Shown here in pieces: positions 44,734 through 54,022 of a stretch of DNA of 64,000 bases. Under the pieces are notes generated by a model. The model saw nothing but the letters and a program-made list of their open reading frames with translations, made no database searches and had not been told where the DNA came from. How positions within the stretch are numbered: the first letter of the stretch is position 1; every line of letters begins with the position of its first letter. This stretch comes from Pusillimonas sp. T7-7 (lineage in GTDB: Bacteria > Pseudomonadota > Gammaproteobacteria > Burkholderiales > Burkholderiaceae_B): assembly GCF_000209655.1 (NCBI RefSeq), contig NC_015458.1, positions 1,178,001 to 1,242,000 on the forward strand. Reading direction: 5' to 3'. Made by a program: the position numbers and the translations under genes.

Positions 44734-45588
44734 TTAACGCATGATGAGCGCAGGCACTGGACTGGTTCGCAGCAGGATGGTTGTCGTACTGCCCATAATA
44801 AACTCTCGAATTCGAGAATGGCCATAAGCGCCCATGACCAACAGATCAATGTCATTAGCTACGATATGGTCGCGCAAGTCGCTTTCAGGCTCGCCCTGTT
44901 TTAGTTGGGCCGTCACGTCGAACTGAGCTTCGGCCATAACGTCTCGCGCCCAGGCAAGCTCTTGCTGTTGCTTTGGCGTGTCATCGCCCACCATCACAAT
45001 GTGGCAGGATAGGCTTTTCAGCAACGGGCTTGCTGCCACGGTCTGAACCATCTTGTGCCCCGTTGCACTCCCATCGAAGGCGATCAGGAATTTATCAGGC
45101 TGATGAAATACGCCTTTGGAAACCAATACCGGTCTCTCCAAAGAGCGTACCACCCGCTCAGCATTGTGATCAAAGTAGGATCTTGATGAGTTGGCTGTTT
45201 GCTCATGTTGTCCCAAGACATAGAGGCGGGCCTCCGGCTGCACATCCTGAGCCGCTTCTATCAACGAACCATGTCGCTGCCGGGTTTCCACCGTTTCAAA
45301 GCCAGCCGCTTGGGTCCGACGTTTGGCTGTATCGAGAATCTGACGCCCGTGTTCCTGAGCCAGCTTGCTTCTTTGCTCGTCCAAGTCCGCCAGCTGAGTC
45401 AAGAGTGTTTCCTGAGCATCCAAGCCAATGCTCCCACTCAGATCGCTGACTGCGGCTTTTTCTGGATGGCGATCCAACACATGGAGGAACTCCAGAGTCA
45501 CTCCCAAGCGATTGGCCGCCCAGATAGCATAGTCACAAACGCTTTCAGTCTGCTTGGCGCCGTCAATACACGCAAATACTTTATTCAT
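44734..45588 (-). CDS. Tandem universal stress protein
   Basis: A 284-residue protein with two UspA domains. Domain 1 (about 1-145) starts MNKVFACIDGAKQTESVCDYA; domain 2 (about 150-284) has KFLIAFDGSATGHKMVQ and the ATP-binding end VMGAYGHSRIREFIMGSTT. The second keeps the G-x2-G-x9-G(S/T) pattern, so nucleotide binding is likely there. It begins 15 bases after sulP on the same strand; SulP-Usp pairs are common and suggest the Usp helps regulate anion uptake under stress. Confidence 0.92.
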   Translation of the reverse strand: MNKVFACIDGAKQTESVCDYAIWAANRLGVTLEFLHVLDRHPEKAAVSDLSGSIGLDAQETLLTQLADLDEQRSKLAQEHGRQILDTAKRRTQAAGFETVETRQRHGSLIEAAQDVQPEARLYVLGQHEQTANSSRSYFDHNAERVVRSLERPVLVSKGVFHQPDKFLIAFDGSATGHKMVQTVAASPLLKSLSCHIVMVGDDTPKQQQELAWARDVMAEAQFDVTAQLKQGEPESDLRDHIVANDIDLLVMGAYGHSRIREFIMGSTTTILLRTSPVPALIMR

Positions 45589-45603
45589 GGTCGTCTCCTT
45601 TTT

Positions 45604-47085
45604 TTAGTGGCCCATCAGTTTGTCCATGGCGCCAGGCTTATCATGAATGGCAAACCGGTCCACCAGCGTGGTACTGGCTTCATCCAGGCCGATTACCTCT
45701 ACTTCGGTACCTTCACGTCTGAATTTCAGAATGACGCCATCCAACGCGCTGATAGCAGTAATGTCCCAGAAGCGAGCTCGGTTCAGGTCTATCACCACTT
45801 TCTCGATGACCTCCTTGAAGTCGAAAGAGCTGGTGAATCTCTCGGCAGATGCGAAGAACACTTGACCCACCACTGTATAAGCCCGTACACCGCCTTCCTC
45901 GCGAGTTTCCGACGTAATACGGAATACCCTGCCTACCTTGTGGGCAAAGAAAATGCCGCTCAGCAGCACACCGACAAGAACACCCTTGGCAAGATCGTGA
46001 GTTGCCACAACAACGATGACCGTGGCGACCATCACCACGCTTGACGTTTTTGGGTGACGAGCCAGATCACGTAGAGAACTCCAGCGGAAGGTCCCAATGG
46101 AGACCATGATCATGACGGCAACCAAGGCCGCCATGGGAATCTGCTTAACCCACGGGCCGAGAAATACGACCATGATGAGCAATATGACGCCAGCGGTCAG
46201 AGTGGAAAGACGCCCACGCCCGCCGGATTTGATATTAATGACAGATTGACCGATCATCGCGCAGCCGGCCATACCCCCCAACAAGCCCGAGGCAATATTG
46301 GCGACGCCCTGGCCTGCGCACTCGCGATTCTTGTTGCTCGGCGTATCTGTCAATTCGTCTACTATCTGCGCTGTCATCATCGACTCTAGAAGCCCGACAA
46401 CGGTCAGTGTGGCGGCATACGGAAAAATGATCTGCAGGGTTTCCAGCGTCAGAGGAACGTCGGGCAACAAAAACACTGGCAAACTGTCGGGAAGTTCACC
46501 CATATGTCCGACCGTACGAATATCAAGGCCAAGAATCATAGCCAAACCAGTCAGCACGACGATACAAACCAGGGGTGACGGAATGGAGCGGGTGATGTAA
46601 GGAAACAAATAGATGATGCCTAGGCCGCCGGCCACCATGGCGTACACCACCCAGGTCACATTGGTCAGCTCGGGCAGTTGCGCCAGGAAAATCAGAATGG
46701 CCAAGGCGTTAACGAAGCCTGTTACTACAGAGCGCGAGACAAAGCGCATCAGCACGCCCAAGCGCAATGCGCCGGCAAGCATCTGAAGCATGCCTGTCAG
46801 TAATGTTGCCGCCAGAAGGTACTGAAGACCATGCTCCTTGACGAGGGTAACCATAACAAGCGCCATAGCGCCCGTGGCTGCGGAGATCATACCTGGGCGT
46901 CCGCCGGTAAACGCGATGACCACTGCAATACAGAATGAAGCGTAAAGTCCCACCTTAGGGTCAACGCCTGCAATGATGGAAAAAGCAATTGCTTCGGGAA
47001 TAAGGGCCAACGCCACAACGATACCGGCAAGAATATCGCCTCGAATGTTCGAGGACCAGTCTTCTCTAATTTTTTGTAGTTGCAT
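45604..47085 (-). CDS. SulP family anion transporter with STAS domain
   Basis: A 493-residue SulP/SLC26 protein. About 12 membrane segments begin with [34 protein letters not shown] (motif PEAIAFS near residue 31); the conserved [25 protein letters not shown] lies near 271. A cytoplasmic STAS domain occupies about 410-493. Family members take up sulfate, bicarbonate or dicarboxylates. With no specific motif for substrate, bicarbonate is a possibility given the carbonic anhydrase 6 kb away; this is speculative. It is co-transcribed with usp. Confidence 0.92.
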   Translation of the reverse strand: MQLQKIREDWSSNIRGDILAGIVVALALIPEAIAFSIIAGVDPKVGLYASFCIAVVIAFTGGRPGMISAATGAMALVMVTLVKEHGLQYLLAATLLTGMLQMLAGALRLGVLMRFVSRSVVTGFVNALAILIFLAQLPELTNVTWVVYAMVAGGLGIIYLFPYITRSIPSPLVCIVVLTGLAMILGLDIRTVGHMGELPDSLPVFLLPDVPLTLETLQIIFPYAATLTVVGLLESMMTAQIVDELTDTPSNKNRECAGQGVANIASGLLGGMAGCAMIGQSVINIKSGGRGRLSTLTAGVILLIMVVFLGPWVKQIPMAALVAVMIMVSIGTFRWSSLRDLARHPKTSSVVMVATVIVVVATHDLAKGVLVGVLLSGIFFAHKVGRVFRITSETREEGGVRAYTVVGQVFFASAERFTSSFDFKEVIEKVVIDLNRARFWDITAISALDGVILKFRREGTEVEVIGLDEASTTLVDRFAIHDKPGAMDKLMGH

Positions 47086-47514
47086 AGGAAAAAGCTAAAG
47101 ATACTTTCTTGCGGTCCACTCGCTGTTGCCTTGTGCTGTCATGGGCTGCCCAACACGACAAAACACAACACCAGGGCAACAGGATACCAAGGAAGGTTGA
47201 ATCGGAAACCGCAGGAAATAGAAAAGAAAAAGCACGCGCGCAGTACGCAGCGAGCAGGTGAAGCGCTGGACTTTTCGGATTAGGAGAAGTCAGAAATCGG
47301 GAGGAATTTACATGGGCCTATTTTGTTCGGCTGTTATATTCGTCAACAGCTCACGTCTGAATCGTACCATGGACAACAGCGTACTACTCTCAGGCTGTCG
47401 GCGGTTTCCTTCTGCGCGGCAGAACACGGACAACCCGAAGGTGTCGAGCCTATCGCAGATTCTACTTACGAAGGTAAACTTGTTAACCTGAATCCGCATT
47501 ATCGGAGCAAGGCC
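47086..47514. other. 429-base intergenic region, divergent promoters
   Basis: The stretch lies between sulP and the ECF sigma gene, which point away from each other. I see no gene, no remnant and no strong repeat. Promoters for both sides must be here; I could not fix them. An in-frame extension of the sigma ORF to 47323 is not conserved coding sequence. Confidence 0.6.
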
Positions 47515-48057
47515 ATGGGCACACATTCAAGCGATCGTGACAATTTGATACTAGCCGCACAAACGGGAGACCAGGCTGCCATTGCTCACTTGTTGGCTGT
47601 CTGCCAGGCTGACGCACGCCGCTATGCGTACAAACACTGTCACGCCAGCGATGTCGATGATGCGGTGCAAGAGTCATTACTAATTATTTCACGGAAAATC
47701 AAGGGACTTAAAGCCGCAGCCGCTTTCTCGTCCTGGCTCTTCATCGTGATCAAGCGAGAGTGCCGTAAACTCGCGCGAGTAATGTTCAGGCATGACCCTT
47801 TGCCTGACGAGGTGGCCGAAGAGGCTATGCTGCAACGGCCGGACGACGCCTTGAGAATTGACCTGTCCCATGCCCTGGAGTCGCTGCCTGAGCACTACCT
47901 CGAAGTCGTGCTTCTACGCGACTTCGAGGAATTGACCACGGCCGAGATTGCGGACCGCTTGGGCGAGCAGCCCAGTGCAGTCAAGAGCCGGCTGCATCGC
48001 GCACGCGGGATGGTTCGTGAATATATGCTGGGCACGCCGCCATCCTCAAGCCCCTAA
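47515..48057 (+). CDS. ECF sigma factor of the bufferin operon
   Basis: A 180-residue sigma-70 family ECF factor. Region 2 reads DVDDAVQESLLIISRKIKGL with FSSWLFIVIKRECRKLAR, region 4 LPEHYLEVVLLRDFEELTTAEIADRLGEQ with SAVKSRLHRAR. ATG 47515 has GGAG eight bases upstream. It lies 151 bases before the DUF2282 precursor gene on the same strand, the usual context for bufferin operons, which are controlled by ECF factors in Caulobacter and others. No anti-sigma gene lies next to it, so how it is held inactive is unclear; the anti-sigma may be elsewhere or absent. Confidence 0.9.
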   Translation: MGTHSSDRDNLILAAQTGDQAAIAHLLAVCQADARRYAYKHCHASDVDDAVQESLLIISRKIKGLKAAAAFSSWLFIVIKRECRKLARVMFRHDPLPDEVAEEAMLQRPDDALRIDLSHALESLPEHYLEVVLLRDFEELTTAEIADRLGEQPSAVKSRLHRARGMVREYMLGTPPSSSP

Positions 48058-48208
48058 GCCAAAGCAAGATTAGCGCATACCCCGACACATTTTTTTTTAC
48101 GCTACGCGAACCGTTTTGCTCATTCCCCGCCTCTTAGTCGTTGAGGCTAGCGGATGTTAGCCGGCCATTGGCAGCCACCCGGCTACCCACTTGACTTAGG
48201 AGAGCAAA

Positions 48209-48556
48209 ATGTCGAACCGTATGTTGTCCACCGCTGTAGCCACGGCTTTCGCCGCCGCAATCGGCGCCCTCACCGGCCCCGCCTTTGCTGCTGAAATGAA
48301 CAAAGCCGACATGGAAAAGATGATGAAGGAGAACCAGGCCAAGAGCATGGAAATGATGAAGACCGGAAAGTATGAGAAGTGTTACGGTGTCGCCCTGAAG
48401 GGACAAAACGACTGCTTCGCCGGTGCCGGAACGAGCTGCGCAGGCACGAGCACCGTCGATTACCAGGGCAATGCCTGGAGTCTCGTTGCCAAGGGGACCT
48501 GCACGACGATCTCGACGCCCGAAGGCACGGGAAGCCTCACCCCCAAAACATCCTGA
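48209..48556 (+). CDS. bufA1: Bufferin-type RiPP precursor, DUF2282 (BufA1-like)
   Basis: A 115-residue exported DUF2282 protein. The signal peptide ends GPAFAAE. The mature part carries a Met-rich helix ([17 protein letters not shown], about 33-49), then the four conserved Cys in KCYGV, NDCFAG, SCAGT and GTCTT. In bufferins the MNIO enzyme converts such Cys into thiooxazole groups that bind copper in the periplasm. AGGAGA lies seven bases before ATG 48209. It is the first structural gene of the operon. The Met-rich stretch could itself bind Cu(I). Confidence 0.9.
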   Translation: MSNRMLSTAVATAFAAAIGALTGPAFAAEMNKADMEKMMKENQAKSMEMMKTGKYEKCYGVALKGQNDCFAGAGTSCAGTSTVDYQGNAWSLVAKGTCTTISTPEGTGSLTPKTS

Positions 48557-48626
48557 CATCGGCTTCCGACTCGGTGAGCGATGGCGATCAGGCCTTGCTC
48601 GCCCGCCCGCTGGAGAAAGGATCGAC

Positions 48627-49523
48627 ATGGACGTTCATCATGCTGCAAATGCCGCCGCGCGAGCGATCCCCGCTCGCGCTGGCGTTGGCCTCAAGGCCGA
48701 TCATTATGGCGTCATCATCCAGACGCGGCCGGATATCGGCTTCTTTGAGGCCCATGCGGAAAACTACATGGGTGCTGGCGGCCCGCCCCATCGCTATCTG
48801 ACAGCAATCCGGGAACACTACCCACTGTCGCTGCATGGCGTAGGGCTCTCGATCGGAGCGCATAGCCCACTCGACCAAGACCATTTGAAGCGACTCAACA
48901 CGCTTATAAAACGGTATGAGCCAGGTCTCTTTTCCGAACATCTCGCCTGGTCCACGCACGGAGCCAACTATTTCGGCGATCTCCTGCCTCTGCCTTACAC
49001 CGATGAAGCACTGGCTCTTGTCTGCCAACACATCGATACCGTGCAAACATTCCTTGGTCGACAAATGCTGCTGGAGAATCCAGCAACCTATCTCGCCTTT
49101 GTGGAAAGCACATGGTCGGAGGTCGACTTCATCGCCGAGGTGGTGCGCCGCACAGGTTGCGGCCTGCTCCTTGACGTGAACAATGTTCATGTCGCAGCGA
49201 CCAATCAACAGTGGGATCCGCTCACGTACATCGAATCTTACCCACTCGATCACGTCCGGGAAATCCACCTGGCTGGCCATGCACAGGAGCTTGACGAGAA
49301 GGGGCGAGCGCTGCTGATTGACACCCATGATCGCTGTGTCGATGAGGTTGTCTGGGCGCTATACAGACATACCGCTCACCGTCTGGCACCGGTGCCAACG
49401 CTGATCGAGTGGGACGCCAACGTGCCCGACTGGCCTGAACTCCACGCTGAAGCCGAACGCGCCGAGACGATAATGCGCGCTGCTGATTTGCAGGAGGTGA
49501 GCAATGCCATCGCTATCAGCTAG
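48627..49523 (+). CDS. bufB: DUF692 multinuclear non-heme iron oxidase, BufB-like
   Basis: A 298-residue MNIO (DUF692) TIM-barrel enzyme. Conserved iron-binding residues are seen in FEAHAENYMG, LHGVGLSIG, FSEHLAWS, LLENPATYL, LLLDVNNVHV, REIHLAGH, DTHDRCVDEVVW and LIEWDANVPDW. It modifies cysteines of the DUF2282 precursor using oxygen. GGAGAAAGG ends six bases before ATG 48627; the long in-frame extension upstream overlaps bufA1 and is not coding. Its end overlaps the start of bufC by 20 bases, giving coupling. Confidence 0.93.
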   Translation: MDVHHAANAAARAIPARAGVGLKADHYGVIIQTRPDIGFFEAHAENYMGAGGPPHRYLTAIREHYPLSLHGVGLSIGAHSPLDQDHLKRLNTLIKRYEPGLFSEHLAWSTHGANYFGDLLPLPYTDEALALVCQHIDTVQTFLGRQMLLENPATYLAFVESTWSEVDFIAEVVRRTGCGLLLDVNNVHVAATNQQWDPLTYIESYPLDHVREIHLAGHAQELDEKGRALLIDTHDRCVDEVVWALYRHTAHRLAPVPTLIEWDANVPDWPELHAEAERAETIMRAADLQEVSNAIAIS

Positions 49524-50292
49524 GATAGAGAATTTTAGTACGGCACTACTAGATCCTGCCCGTGCAGCGCCCGATGGTCTAATTGGCCCCGACGGAGAGC
49601 CGAGTATCAGGCGCTTTTCCGTTTACAGGAACAATGTCGTAGTGGGACTAACCGAGGCGTTACGGGCCAGCTTTCCCTGTGTTGCAAGACTCGTGGGTGA
49701 TGAGTTCTTTGCCGCGATGGCGCGCGTCTTTGTAGCCATGAACCCGCCTGCTTCACCGATGCTGCTGCACTATGGAGCCGAATTTCCGGATTTTATTGCA
49801 TCATTCAGTCCCGCTGCATCCTTGCCATATCTCGCGGACGTGGCGCGCATCGAGCACGCTGCGACCGAGGCCTATCACGCCCGCGACGAAATCCCATTGA
49901 CGCCCGCCGCACTGGCGGCCGTACCGCACGACCAGGCACCATTTTTGCGGCTCAGGCCTCATCCTTCGCTTCGGCTGGTGCGTTCACCGTTTCCGGCGTT
50001 TTCGATCTGGCAGATGAATACCGCAGGTGCAACACCCGCACCGGTAGACCTTTCCGAAAGCCAGGACACAATGATTCTGCGCGCCGATGCCGAGGTGGAT
50101 GTTCGCCATGTATCGCCGGCGAGTTATGCGTTCGTGGCTGCGCTCGGCACCGGGTTGACGCTATCGCGAGCGATGGAACATGCCTTAACTGTGAACGCAT
50201 CGTTTGATCTTTCCGAGAACCTGCGGGTGCTGATCCAGATAGGTGCCTTTGTCGGCTTCGAGCTTGAGGCGGGGGAGAACGATCATGAGTAA
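49504..50292 (+). CDS. bufC: DUF2063 protein, BufC-like partner of the MNIO enzyme
   Basis: A 262-residue protein with the N-terminal DUF2063 domain (ARIENFSTALLDPARAAPDGL; RFSVYRNNVVVGLTEALRA, about 40-58). In MNIO systems this partner binds the precursor and helps the enzyme act on it. The C-terminal half has VRSPFPAFSIWQMN and the ending LIQIGAFVGFEL seen in the family. AGGAGG precedes ATG 49504 by five bases; it overlaps bufB by 20 bases and the following DoxX gene by eight bases. Confidence 0.9.
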   Translation: MPSLSARIENFSTALLDPARAAPDGLIGPDGEPSIRRFSVYRNNVVVGLTEALRASFPCVARLVGDEFFAAMARVFVAMNPPASPMLLHYGAEFPDFIASFSPAASLPYLADVARIEHAATEAYHARDEIPLTPAALAAVPHDQAPFLRLRPHPSLRLVRSPFPAFSIWQMNTAGATPAPVDLSESQDTMILRADAEVDVRHVSPASYAFVAALGTGLTLSRAMEHALTVNASFDLSENLRVLIQIGAFVGFELEAGENDHE

Positions 50293-50794
50293 CGCTCAAG
50301 TAGTGAAAGGCTGGTCCGGCGTATCCGGCGCGGTGAACTGCGCACTGCACTGGGTGACAAAGGTCGCCAGCATGGCTGCGCCACTCTTTCTCCGCGTGAC
50401 GCTGGCGTTGCCCTTCTTCAAGTCGGGCCTCACTAAATGGGACGGCTTTCTGTCGCTGTCCCCGGCCGCGAGCTTCCTGTTCCAAGAGGAGTTCAAGCTG
50501 CACGTCTTCGGGCAGGTCTATCACTTGCCCGCCCCGGATTTACTCGCATTCGCGACGGGCACTGCCGAAATCATCCTTCCGATCCTCTTGGTTCTCGGTC
50601 TTGCTACGCGTCTGAGCGCTCTGGGCCTGCTCGGCATGACGGCGGTGATTCAACTCATTGTCCCGGACGGGTGGGCGAACTTTCATCTGCCGTGGGCGGC
50701 CATCGCGATTGCCTTGATCGCCTTGGGACCAGGCAAGCTTTCCCTCGACCATTGGGTTCACAAGTTTCTTGAACACGACCAGACCCCGGCTTGA
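50285..50794 (+). CDS. DoxX family membrane protein of the bufferin operon
   Basis: A 169-residue DoxX protein with about four membrane helices: APLFLRVTLALPFFKSGLTKW (about 30-50), LLAFATGTAEIILPILLVLGLATRLSAL (about 82-109) and LPWAAIAIALIALGPGKLSLD at the end. DoxX genes regularly close bufferin and related DUF692 operons; the role is unknown, possibly in redox or membrane delivery of the peptide. ATG 50285 overlaps the bufC stop. A DUF423 remnant begins 12 bases after its stop. Confidence 0.9.
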   Translation: MSNAQVVKGWSGVSGAVNCALHWVTKVASMAAPLFLRVTLALPFFKSGLTKWDGFLSLSPAASFLFQEEFKLHVFGQVYHLPAPDLLAFATGTAEIILPILLVLGLATRLSALGLLGMTAVIQLIVPDGWANFHLPWAAIAIALIALGPGKLSLDHWVHKFLEHDQTPA

Positions 50795-50806
50795 AAGAAG
50801 GTGAAT

Positions 50807-50965
50807 ATGCTTGCATTGCGCACTGCATCGTTCCTGATGGCAGACGGCTTCGCTTCAATAGCCAGCGCTGCAAATGGAGCTTTTGGTGTTCACGCCTTAA
50901 AGTCGCTTTGCTATATTAGGCTCACCGCAGCCTGGCTACTAGGTTCACCAAAGATCATCAGATAA
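50807..50965 (+). pseudogene. DUF423 membrane protein remnant
   Basis: ATG 50807, preceded by AAGGTG, opens a 52-residue frame: MLALRTASFLMADGFASIAS then AANGAFGVHALKS and unrelated sequence to TAA at 50965. GAFGVHALK matches the conserved first-helix end of DUF423 (YgdD) proteins, normally about 120 residues. After residue 33 the family pattern is lost and the frame runs into the antisense of the neighbouring hydrolase gene. It marks the right edge of the bufferin block. Confidence 0.6.
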
Positions 50966-52968
50966 AAGGATTCGTCAGATGACAAAACGGCATTATCGTT
51001 GCCCTCTCCTGCATTGATTGAATTCCATTGCGCGTCATATAAGCGCCACGCCCTTGAATTGACAACTTTCATTGAGCCCGCACCGATCAAATGCAGGCAT
51101 TGAGCATTTCCGTTTGCGTCTACCTGTACAACGTGTGTGCCAACACCGACGGAAGGAATCGAGCTAACGGGTCGATAGCAATGGCCACCAAACCATAACC
51201 ACTCATCATCAGCCTCGCGCTGGACGATCAACTCGTTGAGATCGCGCCCAAAATTGACCGGAATTTTCAGAAATTGGCGGGTGCGCATGTCGTCGGCGGG
51301 CAAGAGCAACTGTTGTCCTTCGATCTGAACATATCCGGGCAATTCGGGAATATCCCGCAGCGTAAGCAACGGGCTTTCAAGAGCCAGCATTACCGAAGAC
51401 TCGTCTTCATTGACTAGCAGCCAACTACGCCCCAGACGAGACTGCCAGGCCGGAGAAATCGGCGACGCTTGGCGTACACTCTGAGCATAAGGAATTGAAG
51501 TTATATAATGCCCGTAGCCGCTTGGCGTGCGTGCGGTTATATAGCCATAAGGGCCGATGTTGTCCAGGCGATAAGAACGAGGTGAGTTATCAGCTGAAAA
51601 CCAGCCATCACTACGCAACTGCAAGCCGCTTGCCACCGCGTTCCACTGGCCGTCGTGCCAGGCAAATAGCGACAACGTGCGAGCATCGTCTTGCACAATT
51701 TTCGTAACGCCTTCGACGCTGGCATAATAGCCTTCCAACGCACGCAGTTTGACATCGCTCGCGAGCACTGCCGGAGGTGGGACCAATGGCAAGAGAACAG
51801 GCAGTGCCGAAATACTATGCTTATCACGCAAAGCATGCAGCAATATACGTTCGGCTAGCTTGCCTGCCCCATAGCTCAACGAGGCGCCGGTAATCATTAT
51901 CGCCAATGCCTCTTTGGGTAGTACGAAGAACTCGCTGCCGTAAAAGGCAGTGCCACCATTCTTTTGCCAGCAAGTAAACCCTGCTTCAAGCAGCCCCGGC
52001 TGCTCGACACAATCCCAGCCCAGCCCCCATTTCCAGACAGGTGCAGGATTGAGAGCCAGGCCGACCGTTTGGTCACTTCCCATTTGCTTAATGGAAGCCC
52101 GCGAAAGAATGCGTTGCCCGTCCAGCTCACCGTCATTGATGAACATCATCGCAAATCGCATCATCTCCGCTGGCGTACTGCTTAGTCCACCCGTGCCATA
52201 AGCGCACACGAACTCCTGACCCTGCTTTCTGCCGTCTAAATAGGGGGGGGAGAAACTATCTGCCGGATAATACTCAAGCGAATAACGACTACGAGACATC
52301 TTCAATGGAAACAAGATTTCATCGGTGACGAATCTTGCATAGGCTTTACCACTCACTTCCTCTACCACGCGTTCGGCCATGGTAAATCCGTCGTTGCAAT
52401 ACACAGCCAATTCACCCGGCTCATGTTTCAGATGCATTCCAGCCAGCAAGGTTTGTGTGTCGCGAGCGTATCCCGACAAAGGCCGAAACGCAAAGATATT
52501 CTGATAGTTTGATCCTGGAAACCCTGATGAATGACTAAGCAACATGCGTACCGTTATCTTTGCATAGGCGGGCGATAACATACGGAAGTCGCGTATATAG
52601 GCCGTCACGGAGGCATCAAGCTCAAGCAATCCACGATCAACCAAAATCATAATGGCGGTCGCCACAAACACCTTGCTGACAGAACCGATGTTATAAAGTG
52701 TGTCGGTACTGGCCGGCAAGTTGTTGACGCGATCAATTACCCCAAATGCTTCCCGCCAGACAACGTGATGCCCATCGACCAACGCCACCGAGATGGAAGA
52801 TGTATCGGAATCGGCCATTGCCTGAAGGATTGCTTCGCGGGCATCCGCAATAGTAGATGCATAATCCCCACCACCGGAATCGTCGGAGCTCTCACAGCCG
52901 ATCAGGGGAACGCTCAATGAGCCCGCCAGCGCAGCCTGCAATATCCGGCGGCGCAAGGGCGAAATCAT
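50911..52968 (-). CDS. Serine beta-lactamase-like hydrolase, lipoprotein
   Basis: A 685-residue exported serine hydrolase of the class C beta-lactamase/EstB-like family. The signal peptide (LRRRILQAALAGS) ends in a lipobox LIGC at about residue 24. The N-terminal catalytic domain has SVSK (nucleophile Ser, about 97-100), YCN (general base Tyr, about 191) and KNGGT near 336 in the KTG position. A C-terminal part of about 300 residues without recognised domain follows. ATG 52968 is chosen for the lipobox; ATG 53019 is an in-frame alternative. The substrate may be a D-amino peptide or ester; not known. Confidence 0.85.
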   Translation of the reverse strand: MISPLRRRILQAALAGSLSVPLIGCESSDDSGGGDYASTIADAREAILQAMADSDTSSISVALVDGHHVVWREAFGVIDRVNNLPASTDTLYNIGSVSKVFVATAIMILVDRGLLELDASVTAYIRDFRMLSPAYAKITVRMLLSHSSGFPGSNYQNIFAFRPLSGYARDTQTLLAGMHLKHEPGELAVYCNDGFTMAERVVEEVSGKAYARFVTDEILFPLKMSRSRYSLEYYPADSFSPPYLDGRKQGQEFVCAYGTGGLSSTPAEMMRFAMMFINDGELDGQRILSRASIKQMGSDQTVGLALNPAPVWKWGLGWDCVEQPGLLEAGFTCWQKNGGTAFYGSEFFVLPKEALAIMITGASLSYGAGKLAERILLHALRDKHSISALPVLLPLVPPPAVLASDVKLRALEGYYASVEGVTKIVQDDARTLSLFAWHDGQWNAVASGLQLRSDGWFSADNSPRSYRLDNIGPYGYITARTPSGYGHYITSIPYAQSVRQASPISPAWQSRLGRSWLLVNEDESSVMLALESPLLTLRDIPELPGYVQIEGQQLLLPADDMRTRQFLKIPVNFGRDLNELIVQREADDEWLWFGGHCYRPVSSIPSVGVGTHVVQVDANGNAQCLHLIGAGSMKVVNSRAWRLYDAQWNSINAGEGNDNAVLSSDESFYLMIFGEPSSQAAVSLI

Positions 52969-53091
52969 CGAGTTCTCGTCTCCTGCACTGCATGCCCGCC
53001 TGCGAGTGCGTACCGTCATAGCCTTCTTTTTGTATTTAACAACCCCGCGGCTACAGGCCCCTCGCCCGTAGATCCAAGTTCGTCCTGATCC

Positions 53092-53841
53092 TTATGCGAC
53101 GAGCTCCACCCGGCCTGTGTCCAGGTGGTAAAGGCCTCCGACGACCTTGATCTTGCCGTCTTGAACCATTCTGCTCAATATTGGCGTTGCTTCTTGCAGT
53201 TGCTTTACGTTGTGCTTGATATTTTTAACTGTCGCCGCATAAAGCAATGTACCTTCATGGGGTTCTGCGGCAGCGGCGCGTACAGCGGGCATCAGGGCCG
53301 TGACGATGCTTTGTATATGGCCGGGAAATTCGGCCTGCTTTTCCAATGCACTGACCGTCGCACTCACTGCACCGCAACTGGTATGTCCAAGCACCATGAT
53401 AAGCGGCGCGCTCAGAACTGCAGCGCCATATTCTAGACTTGCCAGGATATCGCTAGTGACATAATTGCCTGCCACGCGCGTCACGAACAGGTCTCCCCTT
53501 TCTTCGTCAAAACATAATTCGGGGCTAACGCGCGAATCAGCACAACTCAAAATAGACGCATAAGGATTTTGCCCACCGGCCAACGCTGCCCGTGTCGAGG
53601 CAAAGTTTCGACTCTGGGTCTTACCCGAGGCATACCGCTCATTTCCTTCCATCAGGCGCTTAACCGCCTGATCGGGTGAAAGAGCGTTATCCGGTTTGGG
53701 TGGTGACTTTGCGTGTGCTACCCCAACCGCCGCAGACATGCCAAGCAATGAAAGGGCGCCCATCATGCCCAGGGCGGCCCGTCTGGAACGCGACGCGGGC
53801 AAATTGCCTGCTACGGCACTCTTTACACATAATTCGCACAT
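53092..53841 (-). CDS. Exported beta-class carbonic anhydrase
   Basis: A 249-residue beta-carbonic anhydrase. Zinc ligands and the Asp-Arg dyad are seen: Cys in SILSCADSRV (about 98-107), then His and Cys in LGHTSCGAV (about 151-159). The N-terminus has a twin-arginine-like signal (ASRSRRAALGMMGALSLLG), so it is probably exported and acts in the periplasm, hydrating CO2. Exported beta-CAs are a recognised but minor group. It lies alone on the minus strand, 124 bases from the hydrolase gene and with an AraC gene behind it. Confidence 0.92.
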   Translation of the reverse strand: MCELCVKSAVAGNLPASRSRRAALGMMGALSLLGMSAAVGVAHAKSPPKPDNALSPDQAVKRLMEGNERYASGKTQSRNFASTRAALAGGQNPYASILSCADSRVSPELCFDEERGDLFVTRVAGNYVTSDILASLEYGAAVLSAPLIMVLGHTSCGAVSATVSALEKQAEFPGHIQSIVTALMPAVRAAAAEPHEGTLLYAATVKNIKHNVKQLQEATPILSRMVQDGKIKVVGGLYHLDTGRVELVA

Positions 53842-54022
53842 GATCTATTCCTTGTTTTGGCATTACGTGAACCGCACTTGGCTTCGAATAAGGAACAGAC
53901 ACAGACGTAAATATATTCAAGGTAAAGTACGGAAGCTTGTAAGTAATTTTTTCTGAGTTAATAAAAACGAAGATTAAATACAAACAACCAGTTCCACTAT
54001 CCGATTTCCGCAATATATTTGC

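Noticed and set aside
48060..48208. T9 run and GAACCG/TAGTC elements before bufA1 as terminator or ECF promoter
   Set aside because: No stable hairpin precedes the T run, and the spacing of the two elements (over 20 bases) is too long for an ECF promoter. Not fixed.
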